This document shows positions 1-6,089 of a DNA stretch of 15,237 nucleotides, piece after piece (position 1 is the stretch's first letter; each line of letters begins with the position of its first letter). Below the pieces are notes generated by a model, which worked only from the letters and a program-made list of their open reading frames with translations, did no database searches and was not told the DNA's origin. The stretch is from Elusimicrobiota bacterium (GTDB lineage: Bacteria > Elusimicrobiota > Elusimicrobia > Elusimicrobiales > UBA9959), in the NCBI GenBank assembly GCA_022703115.1, contig JAKLEK010000012.1:1-15237 (forward strand), written 5' to 3'. The translations under genes and the position numbers were made by a program.

Positions 1-2053
1 GGGCCGGATTGACTTCCAGGATGCGGCCATCCGGAGACGACTGGAAAATACCCTCCACGGCGTTTTCAAAAATACTGCGGTATCGCTCCTCCGTCTCGGC
101 CAAGGCCTTTTCCGCCTTTTTTCGCTCGGACACATCCTCGTGCATGAGTATGAACCGGGCAGGACGCCCCTCGCTGTCATGCACCGGGAACCCGACCCCG
201 TGGATCCAGACCGGCTGGTCAGGCAGCTGAGGAGATATCCGTCTGGTATTATATTCGCATTCCTGGAACACCACCACCTCACCCGCCTTAAGCCTGTCGA
301 TCAGCGGCTTAAGCCCGCATTCATGCAGTATAGGGTCTTTGAAGAAAGACCAATCCGGCGGTGGAACGGACCCGAACAGGCGAGTGTGGGCGGCATTCGC
401 CTTGATGTGTCTTCCCTGCCCGTCCAGGATCTGAATGGACATCGGATTATTATCTATCACATCCCGCAAAAAAGCGGATTCGGAACGCAGAGCCTCTTCC
501 GCTTTTTTACGCTCGGTAATATCGTTAAAAGTAACGATCAGCGAGTCGGGCAGAAAGGTGGCGTAAAGCTCGCAAACGCGGACCGAACCGTCCTTGCAGG
601 TAACATCGTATTCGCCGGTGTTCACCGGCGCCCCGGAAACCTTCGCCTTTTCAAGGAAGGGCTTCCAGCGGTTCACCACGCTCCGGCGGTACGCCGGGTC
701 CGGATAGGCGAGGTCGTACCATTCCTCCGAGGTCGGCGCCGTATGACCGAATTTCTCCAGCGCGCTGCGGCTCCACATCTTTATCTTGTTGTCCGCCGTA
801 TCCACGACGGCGACCGGGAACGGGGAGGAGTCCAGCACTTCGCGCAGCCTGGCCTCTTCATTTTTTATAGCGCCTTCCATGAGCTTGCTCTCTGTGATAT
901 CGCGAGCGACGCCGAAGATGCCTACCACCTTCCCCGCGGCGTCGCGCACCGGGCCCTTGGTCGTAAGGAAAACGGCCTTCCCCCCCGCCCCCGTGGTCAC
1001 TGTCTCCTCATATGTACCAGTACCCAGGCGCGCGTCCTTATCTCTTTCTATAATCGCCCGGGCTTCGGCTTCAGGAAAAACAAAGCGGTCATCCCTGCCC
1101 AGGACATCGGAGGCTTTCCGGCCCGTAACGGCTTCCGCAGCGCGGTTAAAGACCAGATAACGTCCCTGCATATCCTTGATATAAATAGCGTCCGCAGCGC
1201 TTTCCACCAGCGAATTCAAGAGGGCTTGATTGCGCAAAAGCTCCTCGCTTTTTTCTTTGAGCGCCTTTCCGCTCAGGATGGTATCGGCCATGAAATTAAA
1301 AGCGGCGGACAGCGTCCCCAGCTCGCTGGCCGAAGCATATGAACAGCGGGCCTCCAGTTCTCCATGGCCGTACCGGTTCACGACCGCGGTCAGCCGCCGC
1401 AGCGGCTGCACCCAATATTTGAACATCAGGTGGCCGGTAGCCGCGCATAACAGCAGTATGAGGGAGACCAGGAACAGAAGCTCCAGCAGCAGTTGCCTTT
1501 TTTCCTGTTCCGCCGAGGAATATATTTTTTCTGAAATATTTTTTGAAAATCCTCTTACCTTATCGACCGCGGCCAGAACCCTCAGCGCCTGCGTGGGAGC
1601 TATCCCCCCCGGAGCATGGCGAAGACGCGCTTCGGAAAGTTTCCCGGCTTTCACCAGCCTTACGCTTTCTTCGCGGATGGAGACCCATATACCGAACTCC
1701 TTGCGGAGCGTCTCTATATCCGCGCTTGGGCCCAGATACACGCTGCTCAACCTCTCCAGACCGTTCAGGACATTAGACCGTTCGGTTTCGATATTTCTGA
1801 GGACCGCCTGACGCGAAGCCTCTTTTTCAAGCAGCAGCAAATTGCGGATATCTATCCGCATATTCAATATATTGGATTCTATTTCGGCTATAGCGTTCCT
1901 GGTCTGTAAAGGGTGCGCGTATATCAACTCCGTGCCCTTCCAGATCTTTCGCGTCTGATGATAGGAAATGCAGCCGAGGCCAAAGGCCGCCAGGAAGATA
2001 AGACTCAGGCCTAAAGCGGCCTGCCTGGCGATAGGCAGATCTTTAATTTTCAT
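1..2053 (-). CDS. Multi-PAS membrane sensor protein (probable histidine kinase or cyclase), 3' end cut by window edge
   Basis: The minus strand is open from an ATG at 2053 to the left edge, giving the first 684 residues. In order I see: a short cytoplasmic start, TM1 (about 9-30), a helical periplasmic region (about 31-185) resembling the four-helix-bundle sensors of chemoreceptors, TM2 (about 188-211), a HAMP-like linker (about 212-262, with QPLRRL and FNFMAD), then PAS domains at about 276-390, 402-515 and 525-645 and the start of a fourth at about 656. PAS ends carry the usual PAC-type signatures (GVARDITESK, FNDITERKKAEEAL, HEDVSERKKAEKAL). The output domain lies outside the window, so histidine kinase, diguanylate cyclase or another output cannot be decided. 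By family, such proteins sense periplasmic and cytosolic signals at the inner membrane. The gene has its own upstream promoter and is not tightly coupled to any neighbour here. Confidence 0.9.
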   Translation of the reverse strand, partial: MKIKDLPIARQAALGLSLIFLAAFGLGCISYHQTRKIWKGTELIYAHPLQTRNAIAEIESNILNMRIDIRNLLLLEKEASRQAVLRNIETERSNVLNGLERLSSVYLGPSADIETLRKEFGIWVSIREESVRLVKAGKLSEARLRHAPGGIAPTQALRVLAAVDKVRGFSKNISEKIYSSAEQEKRQLLLELLFLVSLILLLCAATGHLMFKYWVQPLRRLTAVVNRYGHGELEARCSYASASELGTLSAAFNFMADTILSGKALKEKSEELLRNQALLNSLVESAADAIYIKDMQGRYLVFNRAAEAVTGRKASDVLGRDDRFVFPEAEARAIIERDKDARLGTGTYEETVTTGAGGKAVFLTTKGPVRDAAGKVVGIFGVARDITESKLMEGAIKNEEARLREVLDSSPFPVAVVDTADNKIKMWSRSALEKFGHTAPTSEEWYDLAYPDPAYRRSVVNRWKPFLEKAKVSGAPVNTGEYDVTCKDGSVRVCELYATFLPDSLIVTFNDITERKKAEEALRSESAFLRDVIDNNPMSIQILDGQGRHIKANAAHTRLFGSVPPPDWSFFKDPILHECGLKPLIDRLKAGEVVVFQECEYNTRRISPQLPDQPVWIHGVGFPVHDSEGRPARFILMHEDVSERKKAEKALAETEERYRSIFENAVEGIFQSSPDGRILEVNPA

Positions 2054-2080
2054 AAATCCCCTCTGCTAAGAACTAAAGCC

Positions 2081-2102
2081 GCGATCACAAAAGGGTGATC
2101 GC
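2081..2102. promoter_or_regulatory. Perfect 8-bp inverted repeat in the sensor gene leader
   Basis: GCGATCAC at 2081-2088 is repeated in inverse at 2095-2102 around a 6-nt spacer. It lies 27 bp upstream of the sensor ATG, downstream of the predicted promoter, so it could be an operator or a 5'-UTR hairpin near the ribosome binding site. The sequence shows the symmetry only; the role is inferred. Confidence 0.45.
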
Positions 2103-2169
2103 ATGAGGTCGACTTTATATTGCGACAGAATTTGTCCGGCCTGACAGCCCCGAGACATCCCCCAGAGCC

Positions 2170-2198
2170 ATTATATAAACAAAAGTATAATCGGCCAA
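2170..2198 (-). promoter_or_regulatory. Sigma70-type promoter for the sensor gene
   Basis: On the minus strand TTGGCC (2198-2193) and a perfect TATAAT (2175-2170) are separated by 17 bp. Transcription would start near 2163, giving a leader of about 110 nt before the sensor ATG at 2053 that includes the 2081-2102 inverted repeat. Confidence 0.65.
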
Positions 2199-2210
2199 CC
2201 CTAAATGCAC

Positions 2211-2260
2211 AAGGGGCCAGGTCTTCACTTTTGACGTCAAAAGTAAAGACCTGGCCCCCT
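2211..2260. repeat. Long near-perfect palindrome, REP/MITE-like
   Basis: A head-to-head inverted repeat with no loop is centred between 2235 and 2236. Of the 23 pairs from 2213/2258 inward, 22 match; the only mismatch is 2226 against 2245. Each arm reads, from the outside, GGGGCCAGGTCTT then ACTTTTGAC. It sits between the TerB stop codon (2281) and the sensor promoter. From memory, related motifs (GGGGTCAGGTCTT..., AAAGTAAAGACCTG...) recur in many bacterial genomes, some next to IS200-like REP-associated (RAYT) transposases; that link is recalled, not tested. No transposase is in the window. In RNA either strand would fold into a very stable hairpin and could stop or stabilise the TerB transcript. 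The remaining bases of the 2054-2280 gap show only the promoter and the small repeat listed separately. Confidence 0.75.
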
Positions 2261-2280
2261 GCAAGCTCGGCAACGCTCGC

Positions 2281-2727
2281 TTACTTCGCCCGGTTGAGCA
2301 TCGCCGTAACGGCGTTTATCTTGCCGGCAAGCACGCCGTGGATCCCCAATGCTTTACGTATCTCCGAAAGGAATTTATGCTCCGTGGGGACCACCCTGCC
2401 GTCAGCCAGGACCATCTGAGCTGCCCAGGCGTACGCCGTCTCGGACGTTCTGGAGGAGAGGAGAGCGGCGGCCGCTGCGATCACTTCGGCCCGGCCCATC
2501 CCCGCCACGGCTTCGGCCACGCAGGCGGCGTATTCCCTGGCGCTTTTGACTCCTGAAAAGAGCGGGCTCATCGATATCATGCTATCTATTCGCTCGATCT
2601 CCTGTTTCCTGAGCTTACCGTCGCTGGCCAGGGCCAGGACGCATATCGCCATAACGGCATCCGCCGGCGTTTTAAGCGACTTCCGCTTGCACCCGCACTC
2701 GCAACCGCAGATATCGGCGTTCTTCAT
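2281..2727 (-). CDS. TerB-like (tellurite-resistance B fold) protein with Cys-rich N-terminus
   Basis: A 148-residue protein is predicted if translation starts at the ATG at 2727, which has a strong GGGAGG Shine-Dalgarno 5 nt upstream; an in-frame start at 2775 lacks such a site. After a short N-terminus with four cysteines in alternating positions (CGCECGC, residues 6-12) come two acidic helical halves, each with the TerB-type pattern: ALASDGKLRKQEIERI and LADGRVVPTEHKFLSEI. In TerB the corresponding acidic residues bind metal ions. The protein is all-helical, with no signal peptide or membrane segment, so it is probably cytosolic. The cellular role of stand-alone TerB-fold proteins is poorly known, and no other ter genes (terC, terD) are nearby. 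The alternating cysteines suggest a second metal site, which is inference. The gene lies 109 bp after the UDP-sugar dehydrogenase stop codon. Confidence 0.75.
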   Translation of the reverse strand: MKNADICGCECGCKRKSLKTPADAVMAICVLALASDGKLRKQEIERIDSMISMSPLFSGVKSAREYAACVAEAVAGMGRAEVIAAAAALLSSRTSETAYAWAAQMVLADGRVVPTEHKFLSEIRKALGIHGVLAGKINAVTAMLNRAK

Positions 2728-2784
2728 ATTTCCCTCCCTATATTCACCGGTCAAAGAACATCCAGGTCCGTCCATCAGTCCCTT

Positions 2785-2829
2785 CGTTCCCCTCCCGGAC
2801 GGTAAAGCCGGATGGGAACGGCGTCCGGG
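2785..2829 (-). other. Two overlapping, mutually exclusive hairpin stems upstream of the TerB gene
   Basis: CGTTCCC (2785-2791) pairs with GGGAACG (2814-2820), and CCCGGACG (2794-2801) pairs with CGTCCGGG (2822-2829). The two stems interleave, so both cannot form as simple hairpins; only alternation or a pseudoknot would allow both. They lie just after the UDP-sugar dehydrogenase stop codon and 58 bp before the TerB start. No U-tract follows, so a standard intrinsic terminator is not supported. Confidence 0.4.
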
Positions 2830-2836
2830 TCCCTTA

Positions 2837-4126
2837 TCAGAGCCGCCAGACCCTGATACCCGCCTTTCTCAGGGCTTCCGCGTCGTAAATGCCCTTAACG
2901 TCCACCAGGACCGGGGATTTCTTCTTCAGCAGTCCGCTTATCTCCCGGACCTTCATCTCCCCGTAGCGGCTGTGGGCCACGGCCACGACAAGCGCGTCCG
3001 CCGGCGCGAGTTTCCCTATATCCATAAGCCGGACGCCGTATTCTTTCTCCGCCTCGGCCCTGTCCGCAAGCGGATCGTGCACCTGCACGGTTATCCCGTA
3101 ATCCTTGAGTTCTTTGATGATGTCGTACACCTTGGAGTTCCGCAGATCGTTGCAGTTCTCCTTGAACGTCAGGCCCAGCACGGTCACGACGCTGCCCGGC
3201 ACGTTATGCCCGGCGCGAACCATTTCCTTCACCGTACGGTGCGCGATAAAAGCCCCCATGCCGTCGTTTATCCTGCGGCCCGCCAGTATGACCTGGGAGA
3301 TATACCCCATTGATTCGGCCTTGTGCGTCAGGTAGTAAGGGTCCACGCCTATGCAGTGGCCGCCGACCAGCCCGGGGCTGAATTTAAGGAAGTTCCACTT
3401 GGTCCCGGCCGCCGCCAGGACCTCGCCGGTATCTATCCCCATGCGGTCGAAGATGATGGCCAGTTCGTTCATGAACGCTATATTGATGTCCCGCTGGGAG
3501 TTCTCTATGACCTTGGCGGCCTCGGCCACCTTTATGGAAGAGGCCTTATGCACTCCGGCGGCCACTACCTCCTGATATGTGGCGGCGACCGTCTCAAGCG
3601 TCTCCCTGTCCATTCCGGAAACCACTTTCTTGATCCTGCTGAAAGCATGATCCCTGTCCCCGGGGTTTATCCGTTCCGGGCTGTAACCGATCTTGAAATC
3701 CTTCCCGGATTTCAGTCCGGATACGCGCTCGAGTATCGGAGCGCATATATCCTCGGTCACGCCCGGGTACACCGTGGATTCGTAAACGACTATCGCGCCT
3801 TTTTTCAACGCCTTTCCTACCGTTTCGGTGGCGCGTATGACCGGGGTCAGGTCCGGTATATTGGCCTTGTCAACCGGGGTCGGGACGGCCACGATATGGA
3901 AGTCCGCTTTCCTGAGATCCTTGATATCGCTGGTGTAGGTTATATCGGCCGCCGCAAGGTCGGCCGGACTCACTTCTCCGGTACGGTCAACGCCTTTTCT
4001 CAGTTCCGCTATCCTGTCCGGTTTTATGTCGAAACCGATGGTCCGTCTAAGCCTGCCGAACGCGACCGCGACGGGCAGACCGACGTAGCCCAGACCGATC
4101 ACGGAAACGTATCTTTTATCTTTCAT
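2837..4126 (-). CDS. Nucleotide-sugar dehydrogenase (UDP-HexNAc/UDP-hexose 6-dehydrogenase, WbpO/TviB/WecC type)
   Basis: The 429-residue product matches the usual length of the UDP-glucose/UDP-ManNAc dehydrogenase superfamily. These enzymes oxidise the C6 hydroxyl of a UDP-sugar twice with NAD+ to give a UDP-uronate for surface polysaccharides. Visible features are the Rossmann NAD site GLGYVGLP (11-18), the ESTVYPG segment (116-122), YSPERINPGD (148-157), the central helix with EAAKVIENSQRD (Lys205, Asn209), the catalytic Cys258 in GGHCIGVDPYYL with Asp262, and a C-terminal UDP-binding Rossmann domain with GLTFKENCNDLRNS (318-331). The wording of these motifs is closest to the WbpO/TviB and WecC branches, which make UDP-GalNAcA or UDP-ManNAcA; the exact substrate cannot be read from the sequence. 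The start at 4126 is preferred over 4144 because CAGGAGA lies just upstream of it. No glycosyltransferase or epimerase gene adjoins it, which is unusual. Confidence 0.93.
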   Translation of the reverse strand: MKDKRYVSVIGLGYVGLPVAVAFGRLRRTIGFDIKPDRIAELRKGVDRTGEVSPADLAAADITYTSDIKDLRKADFHIVAVPTPVDKANIPDLTPVIRATETVGKALKKGAIVVYESTVYPGVTEDICAPILERVSGLKSGKDFKIGYSPERINPGDRDHAFSRIKKVVSGMDRETLETVAATYQEVVAAGVHKASSIKVAEAAKVIENSQRDINIAFMNELAIIFDRMGIDTGEVLAAAGTKWNFLKFSPGLVGGHCIGVDPYYLTHKAESMGYISQVILAGRRINDGMGAFIAHRTVKEMVRAGHNVPGSVVTVLGLTFKENCNDLRNSKVYDIIKELKDYGITVQVHDPLADRAEAEKEYGVRLMDIGKLAPADALVVAVAHSRYGEMKVREISGLLKKKSPVLVDVKGIYDAEALRKAGIRVWRL

Positions 4127-4198
4127 GTAGGCTCTCCTGACCAAAGGACCGCGGCGGAACGGACAATACGCTCTTCGTACTAGCTGCGCCGGTTGTAT

Positions 4199-4238
4199 GA
4201 AAATGAGCGCGCCCCTGCGATCCTGCCAGGGGCGCGCC
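4199..4238 (-). terminator. Intrinsic terminator after the ferritin gene
   Basis: An 11-bp perfect GC-rich stem (4207-4217 with 4227-4237, loop of 9 nt) lies just after the ferritin stop codon. On the minus strand it is followed by TCATTTTC. The T-tract is short but the stem is very strong, and the site separates ferritin from the dehydrogenase gene. Confidence 0.7.
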
Positions 4239-4246
4239 GGCCTGGG

Positions 4247-4744
4247 CTATTCGGCTTTGCGTTTGGCCAGATGGCGGTCGATGTACATAAGGCTGCCCTT
4301 AGACTCTCCCACCATCTTAAGCTGCTGCACCACCGCGTCGGTGGAGGCTTCTTCCTCGACCTGCTCGGAAACGAACCAGCGCAGAAGCTCCACGGCGGCG
4401 AAATCCTTCTCGGCCATGGCCGTCTCCATCATCTTATTTATCTCTTCACTGACCCGCACCTCGTGGTCGAAAGCGGCCTGGAAGGCGTCAAGCGCGCTCT
4501 TATATTTTGTCGGCGCGGCCGGCACCGGTCCGACCAGGATCGCGCCGCGGCGATCCCTGAGATGGGAGTAGAATTTCATCGCATGCGCCCTCTCCTCCCC
4601 GGCCTGGACCTCCATCCACTGGGCGAACCCGGGCAGTCCCTGGCCTTCGAACCATCCGGCCATGGCCATGTACAGATGGGAATTATAGAACTCCGCGTTC
4701 ATCTGCTTGTTCAGCAACGCTTCCATTTTCTTGTTGGGTACCAT
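4247..4744 (-). CDS. ftnA: Bacterial non-heme ferritin
   Basis: This 165-residue protein has the length and four-helix pattern of bacterial FtnA ferritins, which store iron as a ferric mineral inside a 24-subunit cytosolic shell. Ferroxidase ligands can be aligned: Glu18 (MNAEFYNSHLYM), Glu51 and His54 (GEERAHAMKFY), Glu95 (DHEVRVSEEIN), Gln128 and Glu131 (SEQVEEEAS), matching E17, E50, H53, E94, Q127 and E130 of E. coli FtnA. There is no Met ligand for haem as in bacterioferritin. The start at 4744 is supported by AGGAGG about 7 nt upstream. The gene is monocistronic: its own promoter (4843-4872), a leader hairpin (4786-4818) and a terminator (4199-4238) flank it. Control by iron or oxidative stress is likely for the family, but I do not see a clear Fur or PerR box. 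Confidence 0.95.
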   Translation of the reverse strand: MVPNKKMEALLNKQMNAEFYNSHLYMAMAGWFEGQGLPGFAQWMEVQAGEERAHAMKFYSHLRDRRGAILVGPVPAAPTKYKSALDAFQAAFDHEVRVSEEINKMMETAMAEKDFAAVELLRWFVSEQVEEEASTDAVVQQLKMVGESKGSLMYIDRHLAKRKAE

Positions 4745-4785
4745 GTCGGCCTCCTAGTTAAGCGATCGGAGCTGCGGCGCCCCGG

Positions 4786-4818
4786 CGGAAAGACTGCGGG
4801 CTTGCTCGCATCTTTCCG
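4786..4818 (-). promoter_or_regulatory. Hairpin in the 5' leader of the ferritin gene
   Basis: CGGAAAGA (4786-4793) pairs with TCTTTCCG (4811-4818). After a one-base bulge (C4794), TGCG (4795-4798) pairs with CGCA (4807-4810), leaving an 8-nt loop. It lies between the predicted ferritin promoter and its Shine-Dalgarno, 41 bp upstream of the ATG. Regulation of translation or mRNA stability is possible but only inferred. Confidence 0.5.
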
Positions 4819-4842
4819 AAAACACTCCGCCCCTCTCATGCC

Positions 4843-4872
4843 TTTATACTACAATCTCGAGCCGGGGCGCAA
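4843..4872 (-). promoter_or_regulatory. Promoter for the ferritin gene
   Basis: Minus-strand TTGCGC (4872-4867) and TATAAA (4848-4843) are separated by 18 bp. This sits just beyond the terminator of the upstream phosphoesterase gene and would yield a leader of about 90 nt. Confidence 0.6.
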
Positions 4873-4882
4873 GACGCGGAGG

Positions 4883-4917
4883 AAAAAGAACGCGGCCCGC
4901 GGCAGGGCGGCGTTCCT
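4883..4917 (-). terminator. Intrinsic terminator of the hydrolase-phosphoesterase unit
   Basis: On the minus strand AGGAACGC (4917-4910) pairs with GCGTTCTT (4893-4886, one G-T wobble). Inside, past a 1x1 C-C loop, GCCC (4908-4905) pairs with GGGC (4898-4895) around a 6-nt loop. TTTTT follows at 4887-4883. It begins 55 bp after the phosphoesterase stop codon and ends just before the ferritin promoter. Confidence 0.75.
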
Positions 4918-4971
4918 GAGTTCTTAGATGTATTCGGGGACGGGCCTCTGAAAAAGCCCGGCAAGGGAGCG

Positions 4972-6045
4972 CTACAGGGCTCCGCGGACCTCGAAGAGCC
5001 TCAAATTCCCCTCTTTCACAGCGCCCGTTTCCACGCACGGGCATATCGAGCCCCGGGGAACGGCCTTGAGCGTATATTCCCTGTTCTTGTGGGTATGCCC
5101 GGCGCCCCATAACCCCATGCCGCCTTTTATTCCGCGTTCGCTCAGGTAAGAGATAACGGTCCCGAGTTCTTCCTGGGGGAACCCCCCCGCTCCCGGGTAC
5201 GTCTCCGTCCTGGGCAGATGCCCTGTAAGCGGATGATGGGCGAACAGCAACATACGCCCTGGACCGCCCTTGTAGCCTTCAAAGCGCGACCGGAGCCACC
5301 GCATAGTACCGTCCTCGATATCATGCAGCTCCGCTTCCGGACCTATCCCCTTCTTTCGCACCGGCGCGTGCGCGCGGGCGTTGAAATCGGCGAACAGAAA
5401 GCGGTACCCGCGGTAGTCGAAAGAGAAATTCTGGAAATAGGCGTGGACATTGTGCTCGTTGTCGAAGGTCCGGGTCAGTCTCGTGCCGTCGTCCCAGCCC
5501 GAGAACTTCGCTTTCAGTCCGTCGAAAACCGGCGCGAAAATGTCCTTGAAGTATTCATCGCCCAGAGGCGCGGTAGCCTCAGCGGGGGCGGTATACGGCC
5601 AGATATCATGGTTGCCGGGCACGGGGATATAAGGGATCGTCAAAGCGTCGAGCATCTCTTTCGCTTTCATGAACTCGGACCTTTCCGCGCTGTCGGTTAT
5701 GTCCCCCGTAACGATAACGAACGCTATGTTCCGCGCGTCCTTGTTCGCGTTTATCCAGTTCACCGCCTCTTTTAATCTGCGCGCTGGGACGCCGAAGTCC
5801 TCTACGGGAGGAGAGTCCTCATAGCCTTCCGTCCCGTAATCCTTCTCCCCCTCTCCTATATGCAGGTCGGTGAGATGAGCGAAAGTGAAAGCGTCCTTCC
5901 CGAGTTTCCCGTTCACCACGGAGTTCAGCACCGTAAAAGGGAAATCCGGGCCGCCGGCGGTATCCGCCGCCGGAGCGCGGCCTCCGCCGGACAGAACGCA
6001 AGCCGCGAACATAAATCCGATCCGCATTATCTTTTTATTCATCAT
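4972..6045 (-). CDS. Exported calcineurin-like metallophosphoesterase
   Basis: The 357-residue protein shows the full metal-site signature of calcineurin-like phosphoesterases: Asp60 and His62 (DLHIG), Asp115 and Asp118 (GDITD), Asn145 and His146 (GNHD), His270 (FAHHP) and His317/His319 (GHTH). These residues bind a two-metal centre that hydrolyses phosphate mono- or diesters. An N-terminal hydrophobic stretch (about 7-20) after MMNKK marks an export signal; Cys16 might be a lipoprotein Cys (FAAC), but the lipobox is poor. The tandem ATGs at 6045 and 6042 are equally possible starts; GAGGA lies about 10 nt upstream of the first. The substrate cannot be predicted; family members act on nucleotides, phospholipids and proteins. 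It follows the alpha/beta hydrolase gene by 44 bp and is probably co-transcribed with it. Confidence 0.9.
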   Translation of the reverse strand: MMNKKIMRIGFMFAACVLSGGGRAPAADTAGGPDFPFTVLNSVVNGKLGKDAFTFAHLTDLHIGEGEKDYGTEGYEDSPPVEDFGVPARRLKEAVNWINANKDARNIAFVIVTGDITDSAERSEFMKAKEMLDALTIPYIPVPGNHDIWPYTAPAEATAPLGDEYFKDIFAPVFDGLKAKFSGWDDGTRLTRTFDNEHNVHAYFQNFSFDYRGYRFLFADFNARAHAPVRKKGIGPEAELHDIEDGTMRWLRSRFEGYKGGPGRMLLFAHHPLTGHLPRTETYPGAGGFPQEELGTVISYLSERGIKGGMGLWGAGHTHKNREYTLKAVPRGSICPCVETGAVKEGNLRLFEVRGAL

Positions 6046-6089
6046 TTATCGGCATTCCTCACATATGACCGCGTTCCTGCAGCCGGGCG

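Noticed and set aside
140..1342. A 400-codon open frame on the plus strand
   Set aside because: It lies opposite the sensor gene, whose translation gives clear HAMP and PAS motifs; the plus-strand product has no recognisable domain and atypical composition.
2281..2727. A tellurite-resistance operon
   Set aside because: Only a TerB-like fold is present; there is no terC, terD, terE or terZ gene nearby.
2546..4183. Long plus-strand open frames opposite the TerB and dehydrogenase genes
   Set aside because: They are mirror frames of GC-rich real genes, lack ribosome binding sites and show no family motifs.
4941..4960. A short hairpin after the phosphoesterase stop codon
   Set aside because: Only a 5-bp stem with no U-tract; the strong terminator at 4883-4917 explains the end of this unit better.
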